This document shows positions 32,972 through 41,977 of a DNA stretch of 62,919 nucleotides, piece by piece. Numbering within the stretch: the stretch's first letter is position 1; each line of letters starts with the position of its first letter. This DNA comes from JAVVUJ01 sp964461765. GTDB taxonomy: Bacteria; Bacillota; Clostridia; Peptostreptococcales; Anaerovoracaceae. The stretch is from the NCBI GenBank assembly GCA_964461765.1, contig CAYWVS010000007.1:1-62919 (forward strand), read 5' to 3'. The notes under the pieces were generated by a model. That model did no database searches and was not told where the DNA came from. It saw only the letters and a list, made by a program, of their open reading frames with translations. Made by a program: the position numbers and the translations under genes.

Positions 32972-33130
32972 GATAAGCTCCTTTCCTAAGTACGTAACAA
33001 CTAATACTGCTAGATTGCCTTGATGTTATCACTCCAGTTTCCTTGCATAACCACAAAAGTTTTCGGAACTTTGTTGTCGCTATTAGGGGTGAAGAGTAAT
33101 ATTTTCCCTTGTTCGCCCAAGGAATAAAAA

Positions 33131-33149
33131 AAGGCCCACGAAGAGCCTT
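33131..33149 (-). terminator. intrinsic terminator of tcdA
   Basis: On the minus strand AAGGC and GCCTT pair around CTCTTCGTGG-type sequence and are followed by seven T residues, directly after the tcdA stop. Confidence 0.7.
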
Positions 33150-33152
33150 ACA

Positions 33153-33887
33153 TCACATTTTAATGCCAAATATAGTTTTTTCTACAGGTCCGCTCATGAT
33201 AAAATCGCGAACAATCTCTGAAGCTAACAATAGCCCAGCTGTAGCCGGTACAAAAGAAATACTGGCAGGAACATATATTCCCTCTCCGTAGGGTTCCTGA
33301 CGATGAGGTAATTCTGTAGAAAAAAGAACTTTTAGAGAATTAATCCCTATATTTCTAAGTCGTTTCCGAACTACTTTTGCCAAAGGACATGTATGAGTTT
33401 TCTTAATATCAGAAATTTTAAATTGCTTTGGATCAAATTTGTTACCGGTTCCCATGGAACTGATGATAGGAATCCTATTCATATTTGCATATTGAATAAG
33501 AGCTACCTTTCCATCTACATCATCTATGGCATCCAATATATAATCATAGTCCTTTAAATTGAACTGTTCCATATTATCAAGTGTAAGCTTGTCCGTGATG
33601 GCGTTGACATTGAGTTCCTGGTTGATATCCCTTAACCTATCAGCCATTACCTCTGCCTTGAGCTTTCCTATGGTGCTTTGCAACGCTACAATTTGCCTAT
33701 TGAGATTGGTAATGTCTACAATGTCATAATCCACCAAGGTTAGGGTTCCTATCCCCGCCCGAGCTAAAGCTTCACAAGCAAATCCTCCCACGCCGCCTAT
33801 ACCAAACACGATTACTTTCTTCTTTTTTAGTCTGTTTAATTCATCTTCGCCAATGAGCATTCTAGTTCTGTCAAATATTGTTTTCAT
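33153..33887 (-). CDS. tcdA: tRNA threonylcarbamoyladenosine dehydratase (TcdA/CsdL, ThiF fold)
   Basis: A 244-residue E1-like enzyme that cyclises the t6A modification of tRNA at the expense of ATP. FGIGGVGGFACEALARAG is the adenylate-binding glycine motif, and DIVDITNLNRQ and YILDAIDDVDGK are family stretches. CPLAKVVRKRLR near residue 170 is typical of TcdA rather than ThiF or MoeB. Single gene with a terminator behind it. The 261 bp upstream to ureD are AT-rich and show nothing else. Confidence 0.88.
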   Translation of the reverse strand: MKTIFDRTRMLIGEDELNRLKKKKVIVFGIGGVGGFACEALARAGIGTLTLVDYDIVDITNLNRQIVALQSTIGKLKAEVMADRLRDINQELNVNAITDKLTLDNMEQFNLKDYDYILDAIDDVDGKVALIQYANMNRIPIISSMGTGNKFDPKQFKISDIKKTHTCPLAKVVRKRLRNIGINSLKVLFSTELPHRQEPYGEGIYVPASISFVPATAGLLLASEIVRDFIMSGPVEKTIFGIKM

Positions 33888-34148
33888 GTAACTTCCTTAT
33901 TCATTTCTTGCTTTATCGTGTTAGCTTTGCATCTAATATAAACATCATGCTATCTTTGATATGTCATATCTAAGCATAGTGATAAAACTTGTAATTTGTC
34001 TATATATGATTCTATTTGCTATAGAGTATACCATATGTAGTAAATTATGTGCAAGCAAAAAATAATTAGAATTTTCAAAAATTTAATATCGTAAATTTAA
34101 TCTTTCTTTGAAACATTTTTTTAATCATATTTTCTTAAAATTTTATTC

Positions 34149-34985
34149 TCAGTACTTTCGAACCCTCACCCCTGCCTTTTGTAGTAGACTTTGACGAATC
34201 AGATCCCAAATATGCCAATTACTTTCCTGTAAATCGATGATGCTCTTCCCCAAAAGTCTTACCACCAACAAATCCTGAGAAACCAGGGAGGCTCCTCCCC
34301 TAATGGAATCCCTGCCTTTTAGATATTCCTTGATATCCTTGCAAAGCTCCGGATTCATCCCCTTGCAGTAAACGTAAAAGGAGGATACAATGGTGTTTCC
34401 TTCATACATTCCCAAAGCCTTCAAGTCAACCTTATTACCCAATTTGCCGGGCTCTATCACCATGTTGTCAAAAAGAATCAATTTTTCCTTGACATAAATC
34501 TTTATTTTCGTAGCAAAGCTTTCAAAATCAAAGGACTCTCCTCGGGCAAATCTACCTGAAGTAAACATCTCGTTCATGATCAAGGTAGCTTGCTCTTCCA
34601 GATAAACTTCCGTTTCCTGAGATGATTTTGAGTTGGCAAAGGGGACGCTATGCTCCGGCATATATTCCAAAACCCCTTTGTCAGCGACTTTTAGAAAATT
34701 GTAAACCTTGGCGGACCCTTCATCCATGCCATAGAATTTGTTAGCAGAAGGGGTGGTTACAAAAACCTTTGCATCTTCTTCCACCAAAATCTCCGTGGTT
34801 AATACATCGTATTGTAGAATCCCTCCACTGGGATTGAGCAAGTAGACGAAGGCCGTACCATCCTCATCTTGATAATGTGGAGGTAGCACCTGTAATGGCA
34901 ACTGGAAATGCTGATGGGCTAAACTGGTACGTCCATTTTCTTTTTTCTTAAACTTTAAAAATAGTTTCCCTTCTGCACCTTTCAA
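34149..34985 (-). CDS. ureD: urease accessory protein UreD/UreH
   Basis: UreD is the scaffold that docks on apo-urease and recruits UreF-UreG for nickel insertion. The 278-residue protein has GKLFLKFKKKENGRTSLAHQ and VTTPSANKFYGMDEGSAKVY, the latter typical of the family. The start is TTG with GAGGT 6 bases upstream; no ATG lies at the right place. It ends the operon in the order A-B-C-E-F-G-D. I see no clear terminator downstream. Confidence 0.92.
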   Translation of the reverse strand: MKGAEGKLFLKFKKKENGRTSLAHQHFQLPLQVLPPHYQDEDGTAFVYLLNPSGGILQYDVLTTEILVEEDAKVFVTTPSANKFYGMDEGSAKVYNFLKVADKGVLEYMPEHSVPFANSKSSQETEVYLEEQATLIMNEMFTSGRFARGESFDFESFATKIKIYVKEKLILFDNMVIEPGKLGNKVDLKALGMYEGNTIVSSFYVYCKGMNPELCKDIKEYLKGRDSIRGGASLVSQDLLVVRLLGKSIIDLQESNWHIWDLIRQSLLQKAGVRVRKY

Positions 34986-35000
34986 GCTAAACCTCTTTTC

Positions 35001-35609
35001 CTATTCTTCAAAAAGCATATCTTTTTGAATCCAATTTACGATTACAGGAAGTCCTGTACCGTCAAAAAGGTTGGTGAAAACATAGGGCTTTCCCCCCCTC
35101 ATGAGCTTGGTATCTCTATCCATCACTTCCAAGCTGGAGTGAACGTATTCCGCAATATCGATTTTATTAATGACTAAGAGATCCGATCTGGTGATGCCGG
35201 GACCGCCTTTTCTGGGAATTTTATCACCTTCTCCCACATCGATCACGAAAATTAACCCATCCACCAACTCCGGACTGAAGGTAGCAGCTAAATTGTCGCC
35301 GCCACTCTCAACAAAGATAATATCCAAATCAGGAAACTTATGTAAAAGTCCTTCAATGGCATCCAAATTCATGGAAATATCTTCTCTTACCGCTGTATGA
35401 GGGCAACCACCTGTCTCCACTCCCACGATTCTATCCGGCTCCAATGCCTGAGCTCTGGTGAGAATTAAGGCATCCTCCTTGGTAAAAATATCATTGGTTA
35501 TGACACCGATTTCATATTTTGAAGATAATTCCTTACATAATTTTTCAATTAAGGCCGTTTTACCGGACCCCACAGGTCCCCCTACACCAATTTTCACCGG
35601 TTTTCGCAT
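35001..35609 (-). CDS. ureG: urease accessory GTPase UreG
   Basis: UreG is the nickel-delivering GTPase of urease maturation. P-loop GGPVGSGKTALIEKL at residues 9-23, the CPH metal motif in GGCPHTAVREDIS, ESGGDNLAATFSPEL and NKIDIAEYV for guanine are all present. The 202-residue length is standard. The 113-bp gap to ureF holds three imperfect copies of a short ACTACAACTYTY-like repeat and no gene. Confidence 0.97.
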   Translation of the reverse strand: MRKPVKIGVGGPVGSGKTALIEKLCKELSSKYEIGVITNDIFTKEDALILTRAQALEPDRIVGVETGGCPHTAVREDISMNLDAIEGLLHKFPDLDIIFVESGGDNLAATFSPELVDGLIFVIDVGEGDKIPRKGGPGITRSDLLVINKIDIAEYVHSSLEVMDRDTKLMRGGKPYVFTNLFDGTGLPVIVNWIQKDMLFEE

Positions 35610-35722
35610 GTCATTCCTCCTTTGTTTTCTGTATATCCAATTACAACTTTCAGCGTGAAACTACAACTTTCCGTCACCAATCGCATCAACTATCAGTGTA
35701 CAAACTACAACTCTTAGCGGTA

Positions 35723-36460
35723 TCAGGACATATACAATCTGGTTGGCAAATCCTCATGGTTCATGCTTGCAATATCAAGTCCCGGGCTGAAATTGCAGAT
35801 GTCTGAAACCAAAAGCTTCTCCGCTGTATCTGCCCCTCGCTTAATGTAGTCCTGCATGGAAAAGGAAAGTCGTTGGGCTTCCGAATTTCCTAAGGGTACC
35901 AACTTTATGGCACTCTGGATCAAGCCGTTGATGCTGCTGAAGAGAAATCCTTCTAATGTGTTCCTTCGACCTAATTGAAACCTTCCACAAGTAAGGCCAA
36001 AGGATATGGAGAAGTTCAATCCCTCTCTGTGATAATTTTCATAGTATTGACGAATTTTCAAATCTTCAATTACTTCTGTTATGATTCTCAAAAAAGCCTT
36101 TCCCGTCCGCAAGCTGGCTTCCTTGCTTTCTCTGGTGAGCTTCATGGCTGTAAGCAGCTGATCCAGTTCCGCTAATTCCTTCAATAGTTGGTCATTTGGT
36201 AAAGATGAACTTCCCAGATCATACGCTTTGCAAAGTGCCGGGGCTTCACATTTTACCAATACATTTTCTAAATATATGATTAAAAACTCTCTAAATTGTT
36301 CATAATTTTTAATCTCTCCACGGCTGATATATGTTTCCAACCCCCATGACTGGCTGAAACTCCCAGTGGGAAAAGTACCACCTGCCAGTTGTAGTAAACA
36401 TAAAATAGAATTTTGACCACCTTCAGAATCAACCCCTTGGCATCCTTTTATCCTTGTCAT
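35723..36460 (-). CDS. ureF: urease accessory protein UreF
   Basis: UreF couples UreD and UreG in the activation complex. LLQLAGGTFPTGSFSQSWGLET near residue 24 is the family signature, followed by the all-helical body. The 245-residue length is slightly above the minimal. Its ATG is 2 bp after the ureE stop with GGAG upstream. Confidence 0.93.
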   Translation of the reverse strand: MTRIKGCQGVDSEGGQNSILCLLQLAGGTFPTGSFSQSWGLETYISRGEIKNYEQFREFLIIYLENVLVKCEAPALCKAYDLGSSSLPNDQLLKELAELDQLLTAMKLTRESKEASLRTGKAFLRIITEVIEDLKIRQYYENYHREGLNFSISFGLTCGRFQLGRRNTLEGFLFSSINGLIQSAIKLVPLGNSEAQRLSFSMQDYIKRGADTAEKLLVSDICNFSPGLDIASMNHEDLPTRLYMS

Positions 36461-36462
36461 AG

Positions 36463-37089
36463 CTACTCCTTTTCATGATGGTGGTGACCATGGGTATGAC
36501 CCTGTGAGTGACAATCATTATAAGTATGTGAATGATGATGGTTCCCTTCCTCATTCACATGTGGGTGTTGGTGGGTATGATCATCATTTTCATGAGTATG
36601 AGAGAGTGTGTGACCATCCTTATGGGCATGGGAATGTTGGTGAGAGTGAGTTGATACATTGGGTCGTTTCCCCTCCAACTTTCTTAACTCCCTTTTAAAG
36701 GGAATCTCCATGCTTTGTATTAAACGCTCAACTAAAGGATCATAGGATAGCAAGATACTATCCTCTGTAAAATAGCAGCTCTGGTGCATATTGCCGATAT
36801 TAAACCCGGCTATTCCCCATTGTTCTTCTCCCTTTGGAAAAACCTCCAGAACATCTTCTTCCTTTAAGTCCACAACAATCATTTTCGTTTCATCCATGAA
36901 AAGAACGGCTCCCACATGCAATTGCTGTCCCTTTGGCAGAGAAACGGACAATTCCACCCCACCTGCAGAATATATCTTTTGGTGGGGCTTTTCCATATCA
37001 TAGTGATCTAGCAATACCAAATCCTTTGTTAGAGACCTTTGTTCAAGGGTAATATCATTTATGTGGCATAAAATCTTCTCTATTAACAA
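36463..37089 (-). CDS. ureE: urease nickel metallochaperone UreE with His-rich tail
   Basis: UreE brings nickel to the maturation complex. The 208-residue protein has the N-terminal peptide-binding and C-terminal metal-binding domains, then a tail of about 63 residues with 23 histidines, a strong nickel store. Many Firmicute UreE proteins lack such a long tail. The start is TTG, placed 5-6 bases after GGAGG. A 330-bp spacer separates it from ureC, so it may also be expressed separately. Confidence 0.93.
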   Translation of the reverse strand: MLIEKILCHINDITLEQRSLTKDLVLLDHYDMEKPHQKIYSAGGVELSVSLPKGQQLHVGAVLFMDETKMIVVDLKEEDVLEVFPKGEEQWGIAGFNIGNMHQSCYFTEDSILLSYDPLVERLIQSMEIPFKRELRKLEGKRPNVSTHSHQHSHAHKDGHTLSHTHENDDHTHQHPHVNEEGNHHHSHTYNDCHSQGHTHGHHHHEKE

Positions 37090-37419
37090 ATTTACCTCCT
37101 TTCAATATTAAATTTTTTGTTGCTTAAAAAATTTAATATCTAATATGGTTCTTAAATAATTATAGGATTAAATTTTACTTAACTTATTATAATACCGGGG
37201 TCATAAGCCTAATATTATTAAATAATCGTAACTCAACATACTAGTTATATCATTTTGTTAGTAAATTTAACTCATTATATTGTGGTCACTTTTATTTTTT
37301 ATATCTTTTGACCCTCTATCTTATTAATAAATTTCATAAAATTAAAAAAATTAAACTTTATTTTTTTTATATGTTTTAAACTTTTTTAAAAAGTATAATT
37401 TAATCGTTTATATAATAAT
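37090..37419. other. 330-bp AT-rich spacer inside the urease operon
   Basis: Between ureC and ureE there is only AT-rich sequence. I see no ORF with a ribosome site, no clear terminator and no consensus promoter. A gap of this size within a urease operon is unusual. Confidence 0.5.
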
Positions 37420-39141
37420 TTACCTGAAAAAATACCTCTGCCCCAAAGGCACTTCTTTTAATGGCTCACAGGTAATGTGCTCTCCATTTACGAAAACCTT
37501 GTATGTTTCAGGATCAATCTTGATATCCGGGCAAAAACTGTTTCTGATCATATCGCTCTTTTTCAAATTTCTGGTGTTTTTCACCGGAACCAGTTTTCCT
37601 GCGGAGTTAGGCACCTTTTCTCCCAGATTATTGTCTAGGGCCTTTTGAGTCACGAAAACCTTGCAATATCGGTTGCAATTATTGCCCATTGCAGCATATT
37701 GCTTTCTGTAAATCATAGGCTGGCACAGCTCAATGCTGGCGTTCACATCTCCTGTGGGAGAGTAAATGATAGCGCCGCTCTTTAATACCCAATGAGGCTT
37801 TGCACCGAAAAAAGCAGGGCTCCAGATGACCAAATCCGCTAGTTTTCCATCTTCAATGGATCCCACGTACTCATCGATTCCAAAGGTAATGGCAGGATTG
37901 ATGGTGTACTTGGCAATATATCGCAAGACTCTCTCATTATCGTTGCCTTCCTTGTCCTCAGGCAAAGGACCTCTCTGCATTTTCATCTTAGAGGCCAACT
38001 GCCAGGTTCTCAATACGCTTTCTCCCACTCTTCCCATACCTTGGGAGTCAGAGCCCAACATGCTGATGGCACCCATATCGTGGAGAATGTCTTCTGCCCC
38101 AATGGTTTCCCCTCTGATTCTGGAATCGGCAAAGGCAACGTCCTCAGGAACTTTTGGATTGAGGTGATGAGCTGCCATAATCATATCTAAATGCTCAGCC
38201 ACCGTGTTTATTGTGTAGGGATTCGTTGGATTTGTAGAAGATGGCAAAATATTTTCTTCTCCGCAAACCTTCATGATATCCGGTGCGTGACCGCCTCCGG
38301 CTCCTTCGGTGTGATAGGCATGCATGGTTCTGCCTCCGATAGCTTTTAAGGTATTTTCAACGAACCCGCTTTCATTTAATGTGTCTGTGTGAATTTGTAC
38401 TTGAAAATCATATTCATCGGCAACCTTTAAGCAGGCATTTATGACCTCCGGTGTGGCACCGTAATCCTCATGAATTTTCATGCCTATGGCTCCGTTTAAA
38501 GCTTGCTCCACGATGGTTTCCGGCAAGCTGGAATTTCCTCTGCCCAAAAGTCCCACGTTGACGGGAATTTCTTCGTGAGCTTCGATCATACTATGTAAAT
38601 GCCATGGTCCCGGACATTCGATGACCAAGGTTTTTGCTCCGGTTCCGCCTCCCAGCATGGTGGTAATTCCGTTGCTGAGTCCTTCCCAAGCTTGATCCGG
38701 GGATTCAAAATGAACATGAACGTCAAGACCCCCTGCAGTAACGATAAATTGACCGTCTAAGGATACCACTTCCGTACTTGCTCCTACTATGAGCCCCGGA
38801 GTAATATCCATGGTGTCAGGGTTACCCGATTTTCCCAGACCTACGATCTTTCCGTCCTTTATTCCGATATCTCCCTTAATAATGCCCAGTATGGGATCTA
38901 TAATAATAGCGTTGGTGACAGCTACATCCAAAACTCCTTCTGCAGAGGTCATACCTGCGATTTGCCCCATGCCATCTCTCATGCTTTTGCCGCCTCCGGA
39001 AAGGGTTTCATCCCCATAGTAAGGAGCTACCAAATCCTTTTCTATTTCGATAATTAAGCCTGTATCTGCCAGATGAATTTTATCGCCTTCTGTAGGTCCG
39101 AAAATATCTCCGTATTCCTCTCTACTCATCTTCATAGACAT
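37420..39141 (-). CDS. ureC: urease alpha subunit (catalytic)
   Basis: UreC holds the di-nickel site that hydrolyses urea. The metal ligands are visible: HVHF (two His), the carbamylated Lys222 in GMKIHEDYG, QIHTDTLN, AYHTEGAGGGHAPD and the Asp in GSDSQGMGRVGE. The flap Cys, normally in M-V-C-H-H-L, is Ala324 here (MAAHHL). The catalytic His next to it is kept. 573 residues is normal. GGAGG precedes the ATG, 1 bp after the ureB stop. Confidence 0.97.
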   Translation of the reverse strand: MSMKMSREEYGDIFGPTEGDKIHLADTGLIIEIEKDLVAPYYGDETLSGGGKSMRDGMGQIAGMTSAEGVLDVAVTNAIIIDPILGIIKGDIGIKDGKIVGLGKSGNPDTMDITPGLIVGASTEVVSLDGQFIVTAGGLDVHVHFESPDQAWEGLSNGITTMLGGGTGAKTLVIECPGPWHLHSMIEAHEEIPVNVGLLGRGNSSLPETIVEQALNGAIGMKIHEDYGATPEVINACLKVADEYDFQVQIHTDTLNESGFVENTLKAIGGRTMHAYHTEGAGGGHAPDIMKVCGEENILPSSTNPTNPYTINTVAEHLDMIMAAHHLNPKVPEDVAFADSRIRGETIGAEDILHDMGAISMLGSDSQGMGRVGESVLRTWQLASKMKMQRGPLPEDKEGNDNERVLRYIAKYTINPAITFGIDEYVGSIEDGKLADLVIWSPAFFGAKPHWVLKSGAIIYSPTGDVNASIELCQPMIYRKQYAAMGNNCNRYCKVFVTQKALDNNLGEKVPNSAGKLVPVKNTRNLKKSDMIRNSFCPDIKIDPETYKVFVNGEHITCEPLKEVPLGQRYFFR

Positions 39142-39142
39142 A

Positions 39143-39517
39143 TTACTTTCCTCCTCTTTCCAATTGTTCCATCTTTTGCAGTGCTTTTGCCTTTACCTCT
39201 GGGTCTGTAGCCTTTCCCATGGTGAGTCCCATAAAACCAATGATTTTTTGCTCTCCGGCATAAGGGATCAATCTAATTTTCTTTTCTTCTCCCGGTTCAA
39301 AACGAACTGCCGTACCGGAAGGGATGTCGAGCCGCAATCCAAAGGACTTTTCTCGGTCAAATTTTAGAGCCAAATTGGATTCAAAGAAGTGATAATGAGA
39401 ACATACTTGAATGGAGCGATCCCCCATATTGGTTACCACCAGTTCAACCACCGGCTTGCCCTCATTAATGATAATAGGATCTCTTTTATAAATAACTTCA
39501 CCTACTTTATATTTCAT
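39143..39517 (-). CDS. ureB: urease beta subunit
   Basis: UreB is the structural beta chain. VELVVTNMGDRSIQVCSHYHFFESN and RLDIPSGTAVRFEPGEEKKIRLI are signature stretches. 124 residues. It lies between ureA and ureC with ribosome sites, so three separate subunits are made, as in bacteria other than Helicobacter. Confidence 0.96.
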   Translation of the reverse strand: MKYKVGEVIYKRDPIIINEGKPVVELVVTNMGDRSIQVCSHYHFFESNLALKFDREKSFGLRLDIPSGTAVRFEPGEEKKIRLIPYAGEQKIIGFMGLTMGKATDPEVKAKALQKMEQLERGGK

Positions 39518-39543
39518 AAAAATTTCCTTTCTCTCATAACAGA

Positions 39544-39903
39544 TTAATATTGCATGGAGATTAATTCTTCCACTGGGATAGCCTCACTTCGTTTCTCTAA
39601 GCGAATGGGGTTTTGCACCGATAAAAGTTTATTTCCGTCGGGAAGCATTACCTCTAACTGGATAATGGTGACTAACTGGGGGGTGCCTTCCATCACATCC
39701 TCTTCCGTAAGGATTCGTGATCCAACATCTACCAAATCTGTCAAACTACACTTTCCTTCTCTGGCTCTCTCTAGTAGCTCATCACAGATGATAGCTGTAG
39801 CTTCGATATAGTTCAATGGAATTCCTCGTTTCCAGCGTCTTCTGGAAATCTCTGCTACATTAAATATGATGAGCCGTTCTTGTTCTTTAATCGTTAATTT
39901 CAT
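39544..39903 (-). CDS. ureA: urease gamma subunit
   Basis: UreA is the small structural chain. LTIKEQERLIIFNVAEIS, LNYIEATAIICDELLERARE and ILTEEDVMEGTPQLV match the family. The product is 119 residues against about 100 usually, because a ~20-residue C-terminal tail follows VQNPIRL. The ATG at 39901-39903 with GGAGG 5 bases upstream is preferred over an ATG 15 bases earlier. First gene of the operon, 185 bases downstream of the sigma-54 promoter. Confidence 0.95.
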   Translation of the reverse strand: MKLTIKEQERLIIFNVAEISRRRWKRGIPLNYIEATAIICDELLERAREGKCSLTDLVDVGSRILTEEDVMEGTPQLVTIIQLEVMLPDGNKLLSVQNPIRLEKRSEAIPVEELISMQY

Positions 39904-40088
39904 TCCGACCTCCTTCATTGATTACCCCGATAATTAGCCAATATTGAATAACTCCATCCCAAGTAATTAAAAAGTCATTCAAGTGAATTAATTCATGTAA
40001 TCATTCCTTTAATTACTTTAAATGATATGATTCTGTACCCATAATTATGGTGTAATCCTATTTTGGGTTATCCGTTGCCCATATATTG

Positions 40089-40104
40089 AGCAAATATTGT
40101 GCCA
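40089..40104 (-). promoter_or_regulatory. sigma-54 (-24/-12) promoter of the urease operon
   Basis: On the minus strand TGGCAC-AATAT-TTGCT matches the sigma-54 consensus TGGCAC-N5-TTGCW at every position. It lies in the 366-bp spacer between the sigma-54 activator gene and ureA, reading toward ureA. Confidence 0.88.
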
Positions 40105-40186
40105 AAGAAAAGGGCAAAGCAAAAAGCCTTGAATTTACTTGTTTATCAAAGATTTTATTAATGTTAATTTTTTTAATAACAAAAAA

Positions 40187-40206
40187 GTGTATGTTTAAAC
40201 ATACAC
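40187..40206. promoter_or_regulatory. perfect 20-bp palindrome, probable activator site 1
   Basis: GTGTATGTTTAAACATACAC is a perfect palindrome about 90 bp upstream of the sigma-54 promoter, the usual position for an enhancer of a sigma-54 activator. Confidence 0.75.
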
Positions 40207-40249
40207 AAGTTTATTTTATAAATTCTGTCACTGTATTTTAATAAGTACA

Positions 40250-40269
40250 GTGTATGCTTCCACATACAC
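40250..40269. promoter_or_regulatory. second GTGTATG-N6-CATACAC site, probable activator site 2
   Basis: GTGTATG-CTTCCA-CATACAC repeats the arms of site 1. The two centres are 63 bp apart, six helical turns, which suits cooperative binding. It abuts the stop codon of the activator gene. Another inverted repeat, CACTGTA/TACAGTG at 40229-40252, overlaps it. Confidence 0.7.
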
Positions 40270-41700
40270 TCATTTGATGCCTAATCGCCGCATCTTCTGA
40301 TATAAAAGAGTCCTTCCTATTTTTAGTTGGGCGGCGGCATGGCTTTTATTGCCTCCGCAGTCATTTAAGGCTTTGAGGATCACCTCTTTTTCCGCTTCTT
40401 GCTTTGCCCTTTCGATGGGGCTTTCCTCTCCTTCTATAAAACTCAAGACCCCTGAGGCATGTTCCTTTTCCCCTAGGGTACGTTTCTCTTTTTCTAAATC
40501 TTCTTTTTCGGCTTCCCCTTTTAAATTTCGATTAAGAAACAAAAAGTTCTCCACTTTTAGCATTGTTCCTGAAGCAGAGTTCATAGCCCTTTCCACTACG
40601 TTGTAGAGTTCCCTCACATTTCCCGGCCACTCATAATCCATTAAAATTTGATAAATTTGTGGCTCTATTTTCATAATATTTTTTCCAAAGCTTTTATTGA
40701 ATCCCTCCACAGCAGTTTCCACAATTACAGGAATGTCCTCTGGTCTCTCCCTCAATGGCGGCACCGTTATTTCGATGACATCCAGTCTATAAAACAAATC
40801 TTCCCGAAACTTACCTTCCTTTACTAAGGTTTTTAAATTTTTATTGGTGGCGGCAATAATTCTAACGTCTATGGTAATGCTTTTGGATGCACCCACTCTG
40901 TCCACCTCTTGTTCCTGCAAAACTCTTAATATTTTAGGCTGTAGGTTCAGAGGCATTTGATTAATTTCATCGATAAACAAGGTACCCTTGTCCGCCAACT
41001 CAAACTTGCCCTTTTTTCCTTCTTTTTTTGCTCCTGTAAAGGCTCCACCTTCGTATCCGAAGAGCTCCGATTCAAAGAGATGTTCGGGAAATGCAGAAGC
41101 ATTCACACGGATAAACTCCCTGAGGCTTCGCTTACTTAAATTATGTATGGAATGAGCCACAAGTTCCTTACCGCTGCCTGTTTCTCCCGTAATCAAAACG
41201 GTGGAATTGCTCCTAGATGCAGAATAGATTTCTAATTTTAACTTATTAATAGCCACAGAATTACCCAAAATATTTTCTATAGAGTATTTGGTAGACCGAA
41301 AATGTCTGATTTCATCTTTAAGATAATTTAGCTCTTCATCCAAAAAAAGCTTGTAGTCTTCTGCAAAATCATATAAAAACTCAGAGCCTTGGATTACATC
41401 ATATTCCAGTAAACCTACTTTTTCATTACCTATAAAAATGGGAACATGGAAGCTGATTCCTAACCCTTTCTCTGTATGATAGTAAATGATGTCGCTTCTA
41501 TCCTTCTTTAAACTCTCCAGCATCTTTGTTTCAGGAAACACATCCTTGATATGTCGCCCCAACGATTGTTCCAAGTTAAGTTGCAAATACTCACAACACT
41601 GCCGGTTCATAAAAACCAGGATACCTTCCATATCTATAGCCATGGCTCCCGCCACATGGGAAAGGTAAAGCTCAAAATCCTCATACTTTATCTTGCTCAT
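40270..41700 (-). CDS. sigma-54-dependent transcriptional activator with PAS domain
   Basis: A 476-residue enhancer-binding protein. Residues ~1-110 form a PAS-like sensor, ~145-375 the AAA+ domain with Walker A GETGSGKE, the sigma-54 contact loop GAFTGA and the DRVGASKS/RIIAATNKNL segments. ~430-476 is a Fis-type helix-turn-helix (SHAAAQLKIGRTLLYQKMRRL). It lies immediately upstream of, and in the same direction as, the urease operon and its sigma-54 promoter. The palindromes that follow its stop are the expected binding sites. The signal sensed is unknown; nitrogen limitation or urea would be natural guesses. Confidence 0.93.
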   Translation of the reverse strand: MSKIKYEDFELYLSHVAGAMAIDMEGILVFMNRQCCEYLQLNLEQSLGRHIKDVFPETKMLESLKKDRSDIIYYHTEKGLGISFHVPIFIGNEKVGLLEYDVIQGSEFLYDFAEDYKLFLDEELNYLKDEIRHFRSTKYSIENILGNSVAINKLKLEIYSASRSNSTVLITGETGSGKELVAHSIHNLSKRSLREFIRVNASAFPEHLFESELFGYEGGAFTGAKKEGKKGKFELADKGTLFIDEINQMPLNLQPKILRVLQEQEVDRVGASKSITIDVRIIAATNKNLKTLVKEGKFREDLFYRLDVIEITVPPLRERPEDIPVIVETAVEGFNKSFGKNIMKIEPQIYQILMDYEWPGNVRELYNVVERAMNSASGTMLKVENFLFLNRNLKGEAEKEDLEKEKRTLGEKEHASGVLSFIEGEESPIERAKQEAEKEVILKALNDCGGNKSHAAAQLKIGRTLLYQKMRRLGIK

Positions 41701-41877
41701 TTTAAATCCTATTCTATTACATTTTACAGATTAGACTTCTTCCAAACAGCTTATAGAGTTTTATGTGAAAAACATTATAAACCATTTTTTTTGAATTTAA
41801 AAGATTTTTCAATTGAAAGATTTAAAAAACTCTTGTAAATAATAAAAACTATGTTAATATTACTGGTACGACAAATA

Positions 41878-41948
41878 TATTACTCCGGCATCTAACATTG
41901 GCAAGTACTTTAGGCGTTTATTTTGCACTATTTAGTTCTGGAGTAATA
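41878..41948 (+). promoter_or_regulatory. leader with long-range inverted repeat before the aldo/keto reductase
   Basis: TATTACTCC (41878-41886) and GGAGTAATA (41940-41948) are complementary and enclose a 53-base insert. A promoter-like TTGTAA...TAATAT lies just upstream. It could be a structured mRNA leader. I do not recognise a known riboswitch. Confidence 0.35.
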
Positions 41949-41977
41949 AGATTCCAAATATGGGAGGAGAAAAATTT

